Shown here piece after piece: positions 20,101 to 30,700 of a stretch of 64,000 nt of DNA. The position numbers and the translations under genes are program-made. Position 1 is the first letter of the stretch. Each line of letters opens with the position of its first letter. Source of the DNA: Notospermus geniculatus (taxonomy: Eukaryota > Nemertea > Pilidiophora > Heteronemertea > Lineidae). The notes beneath the pieces were generated by a model. The model was not told where the DNA came from. It ran no database searches and was given only the letters and a program-made list of their open reading frames with translations. The stretch lies in the NCBI GenBank assembly GCA_002633025.1, contig NMRB01000707.1, positions 31,413 through 95,412 on the forward strand. Reading direction: 5' to 3'.

Positions 20101-21327
20101 ATGTCACGTCGAGGTGGACGGTACGCCAAACTTTCCGATTTCGGTATCGAGACCGTGTGCCAGACGAAAAAACGTCACACGGAGGAGATCAAGCAGGACG
20201 TGAGACGTGTAATGTACGAGCACGAGAAGAAACCGTCCGCGATTGCTGCCGTGGAGGCTGCATACCCCGGACAACGACGTCACCTGTCGACTGCCCGCCT
20301 GGAGTGGGGCAAATTTTATACCCGGAATATCTGCGACCGAATTCGTCAGGATACCGAGGACATGCCTATGATGACGGAACAGGCTTACGCCAAACTGAAG
20401 TACAAGTGGCAACACAGTCTGCTGAATTACTGCGTCAATCACGCCAACGACAACAAAGTGGTGGTTGTGGTCGACGCCTGTCGTAAACGACGTCGCTTGG
20501 TCATGGGACGCGCGATGAGGGCCCACATGTCCTCTTATTACACGACGAACGGAGAACGGGCCAACCTTCAATTGAGTCGCATAAAAGAGACGAACGACGT
20601 CAACGAGACAAACGACGAGGCAAACATGCGCCGGATTCATGACGGTCTGTCAGATCTGTCGGATTACCTGTACTACAAATGGAAGTCCACCGAGGGAGTA
20701 GAGGCGGTACTGCGAGATACCAGCGCGAGAAAGGTCTACGACCCGTGCAAACAGATCAACGAGTACGGTCGCAGGGGTGCTGTACGCATCGTCGTCTATG
20801 ATATCAGGAGAAAACTGACCGCGTTGAAAACCAGCGCGAATTACCTAATGACCAGCGGAGACAAATTGCTGAAGGTGGCAGGTTTCACGTTGATCCTTTG
20901 TAAACGACACTACGACTATGCCCTGTTCTCCGGAAATTACGACGGACGGACCATAAACGATTCGTCGGTCGTCGTTTTCGAATTGACCAATGGTGGCGAG
21001 TTCGGCGAAGTGGTAAATATGGCGGGAGAACCAAAACTCCGTCAATTGACGACGGGCGACATGCGAGAAGTCACTGCGCTGTGGCGCGACAGATTTGCCC
21101 GAACCCGCCGCGAAGATGGACGTTCGCGACGACCACCACGATGGCAACCTCGAGGTCGATCCAATCGAATACCTGCGCGAGTTCCACAGGCAACTGAGGT
21201 TGGCCATGTTGGACAAGTTGACGTCGAGGCCTCCGCCAGAAATGGAGGACGGGGTGGACACGATGCTGCCAAAAACATTCTTCCGATCAACGCTGCGCCA
21301 TCTGTTACAAGTCGGACAAGTTTTTGA
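20101..21327 (+). CDS. Unknown protein (408 aa), 3' end overlaps next gene
   Basis: The start is ATG 20101 (MSRRGGRYAKLSDFG); the frame extends upstream without a better ATG. The first 70 residues are basic and the centre (about 120-360) looks globular. The last 70 residues, from about 340 on, are Arg-rich and low in hydrophobic order (RTRREDGRSRRPPRWQPRGR), and this is exactly the part that overlaps the next gene in another frame by 212 nt. The tail may have formed by overprinting. No family recognised. Confidence 0.7.
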   Translation: MSRRGGRYAKLSDFGIETVCQTKKRHTEEIKQDVRRVMYEHEKKPSAIAAVEAAYPGQRRHLSTARLEWGKFYTRNICDRIRQDTEDMPMMTEQAYAKLKYKWQHSLLNYCVNHANDNKVVVVVDACRKRRRLVMGRAMRAHMSSYYTTNGERANLQLSRIKETNDVNETNDEANMRRIHDGLSDLSDYLYYKWKSTEGVEAVLRDTSARKVYDPCKQINEYGRRGAVRIVVYDIRRKLTALKTSANYLMTSGDKLLKVAGFTLILCKRHYDYALFSGNYDGRTINDSSVVVFELTNGGEFGEVVNMAGEPKLRQLTTGDMREVTALWRDRFARTRREDGRSRRPPRWQPRGRSNRIPARVPQATEVGHVGQVDVEASARNGGRGGHDAAKNILPINAAPSVTSRTSF

Positions 21328-22477
21328 ACGGGGTTTGTTCTTCAGGAAGCGTATGAAGTGTTTCATCGGATCCACTGTCTTGTCCACGAAGAGTTGGTGT
21401 TTTGTTCGTTGTGTGCAGTTGATAGTCGAGTATGTGGCGTTGTTCTATCGACACGCCTTTCCCGACGAGAACGTCAAGTTGTTATTCTTGCACGAGTTCA
21501 GATACATGACAGATGGCGACGACGTTATGATCAAAACGATTTACGACGCGCTATACTGGATGGGACGGGAATATAGCGACGGCACGACGGAAAGATTCGG
21601 CACCGTCCTACGGCGAGAGTGCGTGTTGTTCGCGTCATTGGTCAAGAACGTCGTGTGCGAGTCTGTGAACAAGATATTCACCTGCAAGCGGGCCATATGG
21701 TATCACAGTCAGTTGGCACTGACGCCGGAGGATCAAGTGACTTACGTGAACAGAAGGGGAGGCGTGGAGATAGAACTGGCCTACGAGTTCCAACGAGTGT
21801 TCACACATGTCAATATCTTGCGATACAATTTATACGACGTGTCGGAGAAGAACGGTGTGTGGAGAAAGTTGATTGGATCCAAAGACGACATGGACGACAG
21901 CTTGCTGTGTTACACGTCCTTCTTTGAAAGTCAGTATCCCAGCAGGGTGTCTACTCTGAAGACATACGACTATGTCGACCTGGTAACGCGAGACGGCGAT
22001 CGACTGTACCTCTGCGTCAACAAGAAGAAACTCCGTATCAACGAAATATACGAAACCGTGTTGTCGATGGTCTCGGTTAACGAGGGCAGATTGTTTGCCG
22101 ACGATCGGATGGGGCATGCCGCAGGCAAGGAACACGGTCGCGTTACTCAGTTCGAAGGACCGGTGTACGATTACGGTTTTCAATCATACTTCTTATCCTA
22201 CGTGGATCACCCGTCCAAACAGGCGACGGTGATCAAAAGTTTAAACCAATTGGGTGCGTACGCTCGGTGCGTCGACGCGACGCTGACGATCGATCCACCG
22301 GATCCGGAAACTCGAGAGATTCGTCGCGAGGCACACTCCACGTTCGGGAGCGAATACGAAATCAATGTGGAACGATGCGTTAACGAAATGGAAGTTTATA
22401 CATTTGACTACCTCGTCCACACCCACAGCAAATTGAGATCCGAGACATGGCCGCTGCCGTCGGGAACGTCGATTTGA
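21116..22477 (+). CDS. Unknown protein (453 aa)
   Basis: The first ATG is at 21116 (MDVRDDHHDGNLEVD); the frame is open slightly upstream from a TTG that is unlikely to be used. The protein is globular with alternating hydrophobic strands and helices and several Cys in the first third (for example SWCFVRCVQLIVEY). No family motif is recognised. It overlaps the preceding gene by 212 nt and the following gene by 31 nt, so the three are probably cotranscribed. Confidence 0.8.
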   Translation: MDVRDDHHDGNLEVDPIEYLREFHRQLRLAMLDKLTSRPPPEMEDGVDTMLPKTFFRSTLRHLLQVGQVFERGLFFRKRMKCFIGSTVLSTKSWCFVRCVQLIVEYVALFYRHAFPDENVKLLFLHEFRYMTDGDDVMIKTIYDALYWMGREYSDGTTERFGTVLRRECVLFASLVKNVVCESVNKIFTCKRAIWYHSQLALTPEDQVTYVNRRGGVEIELAYEFQRVFTHVNILRYNLYDVSEKNGVWRKLIGSKDDMDDSLLCYTSFFESQYPSRVSTLKTYDYVDLVTRDGDRLYLCVNKKKLRINEIYETVLSMVSVNEGRLFADDRMGHAAGKEHGRVTQFEGPVYDYGFQSYFLSYVDHPSKQATVIKSLNQLGAYARCVDATLTIDPPDPETREIRREAHSTFGSEYEINVERCVNEMEVYTFDYLVHTHSKLRSETWPLPSGTSI

Positions 22478-23076
22478 TCGTTGCCTCTTTCGCGGATCTG
22501 AAAGAGGTGCCCGACATGCGACAGTACGTGGAAGGATGCAATGTGTTCGTCGAGTTACCGGCGAGGTACGACAGGCACGGCAGTCGCAGACACGAAGAGT
22601 ATCGTCTGTACGCGATCGAATTGGAAGAGATGTTCGCAAGGTCGACACATTGTTTCGCGTGTCTTCAAGACGACATACTGTCGATCGCCGTCGTCAGAAG
22701 AGTGACCGACTTGGACGCAGATGACAGCATCGACCAGCACGACACCTACGACATCGATGACAGGACCAGACACTTCACGCTTCACGACGGTGAGAAGAAA
22801 CGCCTGTTGACGGTCGACACCAGATTTGGCACCGTGACCATGGTGACCATTCCGCGAGACGAACTGGTTACAGCGCAAAAAAACGTTGGGGACGGAACGA
22901 GGTGGCGGTGTCGATGGAGCGAGATGTCTAGTTACTTGACGACTATCGCCTCGGTTTTATTAATTGTCGTCATGTACTGGTTGATGTACGGAAGCGAGAC
23001 GAGTTCCGTGGCGTACAACTCCCCAAAGGGAGAAGAAAAAAGAACAACAGACGAACTCATTGTTATGGAAGATTGA
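22447..23076 (+). CDS. Tail-anchored membrane protein (209 aa)
   Basis: Starts inside the end of the previous gene. A soluble domain of about 160 residues is followed by a C-terminal hydrophobic segment, YLTTIASVLLIVVMYWLMYG (about 160-180), and a 28-residue tail. No signal peptide. This topology matches that of herpesvirus UL34, the membrane half of the nuclear egress complex, but I see no sequence motif that proves it. It is the last gene of the rightward cluster and converges on the next, leftward gene with 51 nt between them. Confidence 0.75.
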   Translation: MAAAVGNVDLIVASFADLKEVPDMRQYVEGCNVFVELPARYDRHGSRRHEEYRLYAIELEEMFARSTHCFACLQDDILSIAVVRRVTDLDADDSIDQHDTYDIDDRTRHFTLHDGEKKRLLTVDTRFGTVTMVTIPRDELVTAQKNVGDGTRWRCRWSEMSSYLTTIASVLLIVVMYWLMYGSETSSVAYNSPKGEEKRTTDELIVMED

Positions 23077-23127
23077 TAACGTGTCATGTATTCTTCGTGT
23101 ACAATGTTCGGCACGGACAGGGGATTA

Positions 23128-24570
23128 TTAATCTTTCAAGGTGTTACCAATCAACGTTTTATAACATTTGGACTTGTAAATTCTGTCGACGCGACGTTTC
23201 ACGCGTATGTAATAATACGATTTGTAGTAATAAACGGTATTCAACGGCAAATTGCGTTTCACTCTTCCCGCACCCTCGTCTATGACGTTCCGCTCGTTTC
23301 GTGACGTGTCTATGCGGTCCACGTGACCTACGCCGAGGGCGACAACGCGGTTCTTGAAAACTCTGCGCCTGTTGCAGTTCGTCTCGCACAGGCTCGATGC
23401 AACGTCGTCGGAGTAGTGTTTCAGGATGTGAAACCAGATTACGAAACACGCCACACGAGTCCATGTCTTCACCGTTCGCTTGGCCAACCTGTCGTAGACG
23501 GCCCTACTGTTGTCGTCCTCTCCGTCCGTGGTGATTAGGGAGTCCAAGTTTGATTCCATCTCGGAGACGAGAGACAAGATGACGTCCGTTTTGTGCGTGT
23601 CGGCGAACGCCTTAAACGTGACCAATTCGTAAAAGGTGCGAATGTCAGAAGCTGAGCATCCCAGTACTACGTTGAGTATCACGTCCAACATCGGAGTGCT
23701 GTCTGCCTGATCGAATGTGAAACCGTGCGGCATGACGAAAGTGTACAGGTGACGACGCAACGATATCAGATTGGTCATCACGTCAAAGGTCTTGAACTTC
23801 AAACAGTCGAATATCGAGGACGAGTCGTCCGCTGGATGCAATTCGATGGCCTCTCGCGCGCCATTGACAAACAACATTTCGACGTGGTTTGGTTCGACGC
23901 ACTTGTAGTAGATCTCGTTGAGTACGGTTTCTTCGTTGATGACGCGACAGGCCACGCATCGCTTCATCCGGTTCCCGACGTCCGTCATCGCGTCGTCGAC
24001 ATTGACGTGGGTGACGGAGTCGTCGGCGTGATTCTGAGAGATGGCCTTGACCAATTTCATTACGCTCGCCAAGTCTTCCGCCTCGTCCGACAGCGTGATC
24101 GACGACGTCGACGCCGACGTCCGTTCGCCGCCGGTGGCGCAACCCATCTTGTCTTTTTGCAGCATTTCGAAAGCCTCTATGATATCGGCGTATCTGGCCA
24201 CGCCCAGCGTGTTGTAGAACAGCGTCATGAACAGGCACTCTGTCTTCCTGTGTTTCTGACGGATCATCGAGCGAAACACGGGCAACAGCAAGTCGACCGA
24301 CATGCCGGTAGCGCTGATGGCATCGCGGTCGATCAAGTTCACTTCCATTGTGTCGGTATCGTGCAAGTAGCGCGTGATCCTGTCGTGAAGGCGCGTGGCG
24401 TTCCTACTGGTCACCGTGGTGCTCGATGTGTGCGTGTCGTTTCTCATCCAACCGTCCATTTCCTTGTCCGAATAGGACGCCCGTAGTAGAGTCGGTAGAG
24501 AATTTTCTGAAGCGACGTCATCGGCTTCCATCTGTGCCAATCTCGTGTGACGTAATAGCAAACCGTCCAT
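23128..24570 (-). CDS. Unknown protein (480 aa)
   Basis: A leftward frame from ATG 24570. The first 75 residues are hydrophilic. The body is predicted mostly helical and has CVACRVINE with a following EIYYKCVEPNH that might bind metal. The last 60 residues are very basic and Tyr-rich (YYYKSYYYIRVKRRVDRIYKSK), a possible DNA- or RNA-binding tail. No family recognised. Divergent from the gene at 24668, with a 97-bp shared upstream region. Confidence 0.75.
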   Translation of the reverse strand: MDGLLLRHTRLAQMEADDVASENSLPTLLRASYSDKEMDGWMRNDTHTSSTTVTSRNATRLHDRITRYLHDTDTMEVNLIDRDAISATGMSVDLLLPVFRSMIRQKHRKTECLFMTLFYNTLGVARYADIIEAFEMLQKDKMGCATGGERTSASTSSITLSDEAEDLASVMKLVKAISQNHADDSVTHVNVDDAMTDVGNRMKRCVACRVINEETVLNEIYYKCVEPNHVEMLFVNGAREAIELHPADDSSSIFDCLKFKTFDVMTNLISLRRHLYTFVMPHGFTFDQADSTPMLDVILNVVLGCSASDIRTFYELVTFKAFADTHKTDVILSLVSEMESNLDSLITTDGEDDNSRAVYDRLAKRTVKTWTRVACFVIWFHILKHYSDDVASSLCETNCNRRRVFKNRVVALGVGHVDRIDTSRNERNVIDEGAGRVKRNLPLNTVYYYKSYYYIRVKRRVDRIYKSKCYKTLIGNTLKD

Positions 24571-24667
24571 GACGCCGTACGGTTGGTAGGTAACCCGTCT
24601 TTGAACTTTGCTCCGCTGATTTCAGGATGAGAGCTCGCACACCGTGTATCACTAGTGCTCGGTCAGG

Positions 24668-25543
24668 ATGGCCTCGACCGATATCGACGATCCAGTACTG
24701 GAAGCGTTGTATGCCGTTAACGCCTGTATAGACAACGTGCGAGTGGATAGACGCAGGATGACGATCTACACGGACAAGGGTTTAATTCGCACCCCCGCCT
24801 CCATGGTCAGTAGACGAGACAAAGCGGAAAAAGAAGTGGACGACGTCATCGGTCAGTTGCTGGCCGGTGTCGATCGAAAATTTGCCAGCGGCGAATACCA
24901 AAAGAAGAAGCCGTACTCGCACACGTTACTGAGAGACGTCCGATTCGCCAGCGAGACCTACGTCCTCTCGGACGTCGAGTTCAACACGACCGCGGACCGC
25001 AGTCGTCGGTATCTGAAGCAGTTCGACGAATTGGCAGAAAAGTTCGGACTCGGCGAAGAGTATAACAAACAACAACGTCCCACGTTGGCTGGATTGCTGG
25101 ACGAACAGTGTAGCAGGGGTGCGATGTGTTCCTATCGGCTACACTACTTTCCCGAATCGAATCGTCCCGGACCCGTGGTACTGCCCGAATGCATCGTGTA
25201 CACTCTGCGCGAACTCCCTCTCTGCATAACCAACGGTGACGAATTCGAGTCCTGTGTCGGAGAATTGTTGGACACGGCCACCAAACTCGAGAGACCGCCG
25301 GAGGTGCGCGTCTGCATCTGTTGCCTGTATCAGGCCAAGTGCAAGGTGTCATTGGAGGCGCACACGTACGCCGAAGATTCGGAGAATAGTCACACCATCG
25401 TCACCATCGGAGGAACGGATAGTTACATGCACACGAAAGGATTAGAGACGATGACGGTCACCAGCGGAACGGACTACTTCGACGATTTGGTACACGTCGG
25501 GGGTAGGAAGAAGTTACAACAGATCACGAAGTGTCCATTCTAG
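24668..25543 (+). CDS. Unknown protein with Cys-rich possible zinc site (291 aa)
   Basis: Starts at ATG 24668 (MASTDIDDPVLEALYAVN). The N-terminal half is helical and charged. In the second half, VCICCLYQAKCKVSLEAH supplies three or four Cys and one His in a compact CCCH-like arrangement. The NEC1 (UL31) family also has a CCCH zinc site, but I cannot establish homology. The final codons overlap the end of the convergent gene by 4 nt. Confidence 0.75.
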   Translation: MASTDIDDPVLEALYAVNACIDNVRVDRRRMTIYTDKGLIRTPASMVSRRDKAEKEVDDVIGQLLAGVDRKFASGEYQKKKPYSHTLLRDVRFASETYVLSDVEFNTTADRSRRYLKQFDELAEKFGLGEEYNKQQRPTLAGLLDEQCSRGAMCSYRLHYFPESNRPGPVVLPECIVYTLRELPLCITNGDEFESCVGELLDTATKLERPPEVRVCICCLYQAKCKVSLEAHTYAEDSENSHTIVTIGGTDSYMHTKGLETMTVTSGTDYFDDLVHVGGRKKLQQITKCPF

Positions 25544-26613
25544 ATGTTCAGAGACGCCAGTATCTTCTTGAGCTCGCTGACCTCGCCCGAAAACAATTTG
25601 GCGTGAAATGAACACGTACAATTCAGACTTTCACTGTTTGGCTCATCCTTTGGCGTGGTGGTCAATACTTTATGCAAGATGCTGGCTCGAGTCATGTAGA
25701 CGTGAGTCATGAACCCGCGTCGTTTGTTGGACAGTTCGTCGAACCCGGTGTCTCTGTATACGACGCTGTTGCACCTCGTGCGATGACGTTGTTCTATGAC
25801 GTCCGTGTGTCCCATGAAAAGGTTGATCGATTTGCAGTGACTGCACACTCTCGCATCGTTGCTGCACTTCACGTGGCGTCTATTCTCCAAACCCGGTTCT
25901 CCGACGTGCAGCGACACGACGTCGGCTTCAGAAAACGTCGTCTCCAGATTGCCGCACACGTTGGACGGCACGTGTGGATAACTAGCCAAGTTGCCCACGT
26001 TGGCCAGGATCGAATCGGCTTCCTTATCGGTGTGCACCAGGGGGAGAGAGTAGTCGTCGTCGTCCCCGTCGCCTCCGCGTCCAGTCGACGTAAACGTGCC
26101 CTCGTCATCTTCCTCCAGACGTTTCAAGTGATCGCGCACGCACTTCAGGTGAATCTCGTGCATCACGTCGGCCAAGATGAATCCGCCCCCTCGCGCGAAC
26201 CTGTCGGGATGATAGTAGCGTCTCTTCGGAATCACCAACTCGCCGACATAGTCGGTGATGTCGCACGAAGAGATGTCTCGAGTCTTCGACACGACTTCGT
26301 TGAGTCTGGTGGCCGCTCGAGAAAGTCGAACCAATGCCGACATTGCCACCGAATAGGTGTACCTGCCCACGATGGAAGCGTAACTGTCCTCGTCGGCGGC
26401 GAATAGAACGTCCAACACGTGCAGTTTATCCGATCGCATTTCGTCCAGGACCGCGGCCACGTCCTCGCAAAACAAGGGTAGATCGTCGTAAATGTTATTA
26501 AACAGGTCTAGGGGTGACACGGACGCCAGATTCTTCACCTGTTCCAGTATCGTGTACCACTTGTCCGTGTACATCGTGAATATCGTCATGTTGTCGGAGG
26601 CCGACGAGGACAT
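25540..26613 (-). CDS. Unknown protein with Cys pairs (357 aa)
   Basis: A leftward frame from ATG 26613. It contains VCSHCKSINLFMGH with RTRCN further on, and CTCSFHAK near the C-terminus, suggesting one or two zinc-binding sites. An acidic linker (GGDGDDDD) separates the two halves. Cys-rich packaging proteins such as herpesvirus UL32 have similar pairs, but nothing here is specific enough to assign. Its ATG overlaps that of the rightward small frame starting at 26612. Confidence 0.75.
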   Translation of the reverse strand: MSSSASDNMTIFTMYTDKWYTILEQVKNLASVSPLDLFNNIYDDLPLFCEDVAAVLDEMRSDKLHVLDVLFAADEDSYASIVGRYTYSVAMSALVRLSRAATRLNEVVSKTRDISSCDITDYVGELVIPKRRYYHPDRFARGGGFILADVMHEIHLKCVRDHLKRLEEDDEGTFTSTGRGGDGDDDDYSLPLVHTDKEADSILANVGNLASYPHVPSNVCGNLETTFSEADVVSLHVGEPGLENRRHVKCSNDARVCSHCKSINLFMGHTDVIEQRHRTRCNSVVYRDTGFDELSNKRRGFMTHVYMTRASILHKVLTTTPKDEPNSESLNCTCSFHAKLFSGEVSELKKILASLNI

Positions 26614-26878
26614 GATGACACACTTCGACGAATTTATCGACGACTCGGTCTACCTGTCGAAAACGAGGCGGAGAACAAGATGGGGTGCGTGTCTCGTCAG
26701 GTGGTTCTGTCCTTGCCTATACGATCGTTACGTGTCCAGAGCGATGTACCGTTTCACGGACACTCTTTTTTCCATCGACGACGAGAGCGCCGACGAATCA
26801 CCAGATTATCCATCTACGATAGTAGACTCCCGCCAGGTAGCCGGCGATCGCCAACCACCACACGAACGCGACGTATAG
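26612..26878 (+). CDS. Small hypothetical protein (88 aa)
   Basis: ATG at 26612 or 26615 (MMTHFDEFIDDSVYLSK). The product has a Cys/Trp-rich central patch (GACLVRWFCPCLYDRYV) that could be palmitoylated or membrane-associated and an acidic serine segment (DDESADESPDY). It is divergent from the preceding gene, with overlapping start codons, and its last 81 nt overlap the 3' end of the convergent membrane-protein gene. Codon use looks like that of its neighbours. It could be a chance frame, but its position filling the gap between two genes supports it. Confidence 0.5.
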   Translation: MMTHFDEFIDDSVYLSKTRRRTRWGACLVRWFCPCLYDRYVSRAMYRFTDTLFSIDDESADESPDYPSTIVDSRQVAGDRQPPHERDV

Positions 26879-27739
26879 TAGACACGCGAGACCGGCCGCC
26901 ACGCAGTGTCGCACGTATGTCGTGCACTTCAATTGCGTTGTGGTCGATCGGTACGTGGCCATCACCGACTCGTAAGTGTCGTCAATCAGCGGACTGCGGT
27001 CTCTCTCGTCGTCTCCGTCTACTGTCTTTTCCAGTGCGACGCGACGTCGATACGTCTCGGCGATGGAGGTGTTCTCCGCCGTCTTTAAGAAGGCATAAGA
27101 CAGAAAGTGGACGCAATGCACGAACGACACGAAGCACCACGACGCGTAAAGAAATAGGTACTGTTGACACAGTATCAAATCCTCGATTCGAATCAACACG
27201 AGGACGATGGAGAACAACAGCGAGCCGGCGACGAGACAGATCAATCCGAACAGTGCGATTCCCACAGATAGTCGAACCGCAATCGACGCGGCCAAAAGAA
27301 AACTCGTTCGTCGCATGAACAACACCAGAACAAAGTTCAGACACAAGAACATCGTGATTAGCGCCGTACTGACGAGCACTTCGTGTCTCATGACGTCGTG
27401 TAGTTTCACCTCTGCGGGGATCGGCATCCTGCGAGAAGACGAATTCGTCGATCGTTGTTGTTGGTCTTGTTGTTCTTCGTACAGTTCGCAATCCACGCAA
27501 CAACGTACGTCTACGTCGTCGCACGTGGTGTTCGTCACACGTCCGTTTCGAGAGCCGCACGCCGACATCGCTGATTCGCCCGACGAGGACACGACGCAGC
27601 CGACCAACAACTTGCATGTCTTAAAGTGGCGTTGGTTCGCCGGCGTGGTAGAATCGATCGGATTCCAAAATATCAACACCGCAGCCGTCAAAGTCACGCA
27701 CATGGCGTAGTGAATGCATAGCGCGAATCGCACGTGCAT
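26798..27739 (-). CDS. Multi-pass membrane protein (313 aa)
   Basis: The likely start is ATG 27739 (MHVRFALCIHYAMCV), because the longer frame would overlap the divergent large gene. A first hydrophobic segment (about 10-30) could be a signal anchor. It is followed by a Cys-rich loop with CCVDCELY and an N-glycosylation site (NTTC), then about five hydrophobic segments: FLCLNFVLVLFM, two in the IAVRLSVGIALFGLICLVAG region, FVSFVHCVHFLSY and AGLACLLYVAFVWWLAIAG near the C-terminus. Herpesvirus gM is a multi-spanning envelope protein and a functional parallel is possible, but no sequence evidence links them. Confidence 0.75.
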   Translation of the reverse strand: MHVRFALCIHYAMCVTLTAAVLIFWNPIDSTTPANQRHFKTCKLLVGCVVSSSGESAMSACGSRNGRVTNTTCDDVDVRCCVDCELYEEQQDQQQRSTNSSSRRMPIPAEVKLHDVMRHEVLVSTALITMFLCLNFVLVLFMRRTSFLLAASIAVRLSVGIALFGLICLVAGSLLFSIVLVLIRIEDLILCQQYLFLYASWCFVSFVHCVHFLSYAFLKTAENTSIAETYRRRVALEKTVDGDDERDRSPLIDDTYESVMATYRSTTTQLKCTTYVRHCVAAGLACLLYVAFVWWLAIAGYLAGVYYRRWIIW

Positions 27740-27797
27740 GTTTTTATTTCGTGTTTGTGTCGGTTGATCTCCGAAACACTGATTCGCGTACGTGATA

Positions 27798-30700
27798 ATG
27801 GATCGTCTACAGATTAATATAAGAAAGCGGAGACCGACCGGTTTCGCCGACTCGGGACCGGATTTCGATGCACCCGGCCTGGCATTCCGCCGCGTGTCTC
27901 TGGGCGAGAGATACCTAGAGAGTACGGCAGACAACAACGTGCCGATCTTGGAGTGGCTGAGAAGGTGTAACATCATGTTCCAATTGAAGGGCGTGCCCGT
28001 CAGTGAGATTGAACGCGTGTTGTTACACCTGACGAATTCCACCGGAGTGGCCAACGACATAACCATGTTCGGATTCTACACGGCCAATAAGGTGTTGGAA
28101 TATTTGTGTTACGTCGGACCGAACATGAATCGGTCTTTCGCTGACAGATTTCTCTCTCCCATAGCCAGCTACATGGTGACGACGTGTACAAAGAACATGC
28201 AACGTGTGCACTGTGGTATGTACAGGGGTCCCGTGAGACAGTTCATCGACGCCGTGGAAGTCGCGGGGTTGGCCGTGTGCGAGCAGGAGTTGTTTCAACG
28301 CATAGCTGGGTCTAACACGTTCAATGTGGACATGTTGACGAGGGGCACCGTGCACACGTTGAACAACATCGACATGCGACTACCGACCAACCTGGTGTTC
28401 AACGTGGAAACGCTGGACTCCGAATTTGACGTCAACCCGCGTAAATTGTACATGGTGATCGCGCCTAAGGACGAGTCGATAGTGCAATACGGTGCGAATG
28501 GAACACGCTGTAGAAACGACGCGGTTACAGATCTGGTTAAGGGTAGACGAGTGTTTGATGTCATCGAGCAAGACGTCGTTGTGATATACGACGTGGCCTA
28601 CACGTTATCCTTTGTCGTCGTGCGGAGCGTTCACACTTGCAATGAAGTGTTCGCAGACGTTACTTGGCGATGTCGTCGATTTACCAATACCGCAGGCGTA
28701 ACCCAGAATGGCACGAGAGAAATGGCGGCGGTTCGTCTCGGCTACGTGTGTCCGGTGCCCGACAAGACACCGGATCGCGACAAAGAATACGGCTGTTACT
28801 GTCTGAAGCGATTTCGGTTCAGTCCAGGCAAGTGGCACTATCGAAAGTTCACCTACGACAACGATGTCTTGAATGTGCCGCAGATCGAGAACGTGCCAGT
28901 GACGTTGGACTTGACGCGGGAAGACTGGTTGAACCTCCGGAGACCCAGACCCCCGTCTCCACCACGAGACGACGAAGATGATCGAGGTCCGGAATGTAGG
29001 GTGCGACATGGTTCTCGGGAGGACGAACCCTGCGTGGATATCAGGCACGACCGAGTGAGAGTCGGGAACAACGACCGACCACGTCGTGACGCGGACGCGG
29101 CGGTGGCTGACCGACGACGTCGTGAAGCGGACGCGGTGGCGGCTGACCGACGACGTTGTGAAGCGGACGCGGTGGCGGCTGACCGACGACGTCGTGAAGC
29201 GGACGCGGTGGCGGCTGACCGACGACGTCGTGAAGCGGACGCGGTGGCAGCTGACCGACGACGTCGTGAAGCGGACGCAGCGGCGGCTGGTCGACCACGT
29301 CACGAACCCAGAAACGTGTCGTTTTGCACAGGACCACCAGAAGAGGCACGCAAGAGGGGACGCGATAGAAGAGACGATGAAGATGAGAGAAATCGAGAGT
29401 TGAGAGATGCATTTACATTCAACAAACGCAGAAGAGATGCAGAGAGCCGCGAACGGGTTGTTGTAGACGCCTGGGGAATCCCGATCACCGAGTTCGTGCC
29501 AAGGGTGGTTCCGGAACAAGACAGGACGTCGGGATACGCAACAGCGTCCACGCCACGACCTCCAAACCGTGCGCAGGGACCGTCCGTCCAAGGTCACGAC
29601 AGACCCACGTTCGTGTCATTCGGCGGCAAATTCACTCCGGGCGCGGACGCTCGCGAACGGAACGAACGAGGAGGCGGAGGTGGAATTTCGGCATCATGTT
29701 TCCCGCCGGGACATTTTCCGGGAAAGGGCAAGGTGCTGTCGGGACACGCCACGACGGGTCCGACTCCGGCTGCGTCCACACCGCGACCGCCACACCGTGC
29801 GCAGGGACCGTCCGTCCAAGGTCACGACAGACCCACGTTCGTGTCATTCGGCGGCCACTTCACTCCGGGCGCGGACGCTCGCGAACGGAACGAACGAGGA
29901 GGCGGAGGTGGAATTTCGGCATCGTGTATCCCGCCGGGACTGTGTCCGGGAAAGGGCAAGGTGCTGTCGGGACACGCCACGTCGGGTCCGACTTTGGCGG
30001 CGTCCACGCCACGACCTGCAAATCTAGCTCCGGAACAGGACAGGACCGTGAGACGTGAAACGGTGCGTAATCAACAGTCCAGCGCCAGCAGTGGTGATAT
30101 CTTACACCGAGAAGGTCTAGCACCCACCGGATTAGGAGCGGGGTGGCGTGGTTTCCACATGGGAGGAGTGACGATTTCCGAACGAGTAGAAGAAGACATG
30201 CAGATAGGCGGTTCGAACGAATTACAATCCGATAATCAGACACGTGTCGAGTCTTGGAAATTACCAGATCTGTCGATAGCCAAACCGACCAAGTTCAAAG
30301 AAACGGCTTGTCCAAAATATGCAGACAAGAAGAACAAAGGAAAAGTGACAAGCAGACTGTATCCGGACCTGACTGAGTGTTTCTACCTGTACCCGGACCT
30401 GTTTGAGTTTTTCTGCCTGCAACCACCGCTAAGTAGTGACATCATTGACGACGAGGCGATGCGCAGACTAAACGCGATTCCACCTTCCAGTTCAGTACCC
30501 GATATCGACGTAAATGACGAGTCGTCTGATCATGAAACGATACCCGATTTGTCCGACGTAGAACCGACCGGTGACTTCGATCGAGATATGGACACCAGGC
30601 CGCTACGCGTTCGCGGCGTAGACTACGACTCGCTAAAGGTCAGACTCGCTAAATTGACCAAGCGCACGAAGGACGTCGACGAACAACGTCAATCGATCAT

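Noticed and set aside
21095-21115. Start of the 453-aa gene at 21095
   Set aside because: The codon is TTG; the ATG at 21116 is the first standard start.
29082-29294. CRISPR-like array
   Set aside because: The 36-bp units are contiguous and coding, with no spacers.
28605-29597. Long minus-strand frame opposite the giant gene
   Set aside because: It mirrors the 36-bp repeat array, so it is open only because of the repeat composition; the plus-strand frame continues far beyond on both sides.
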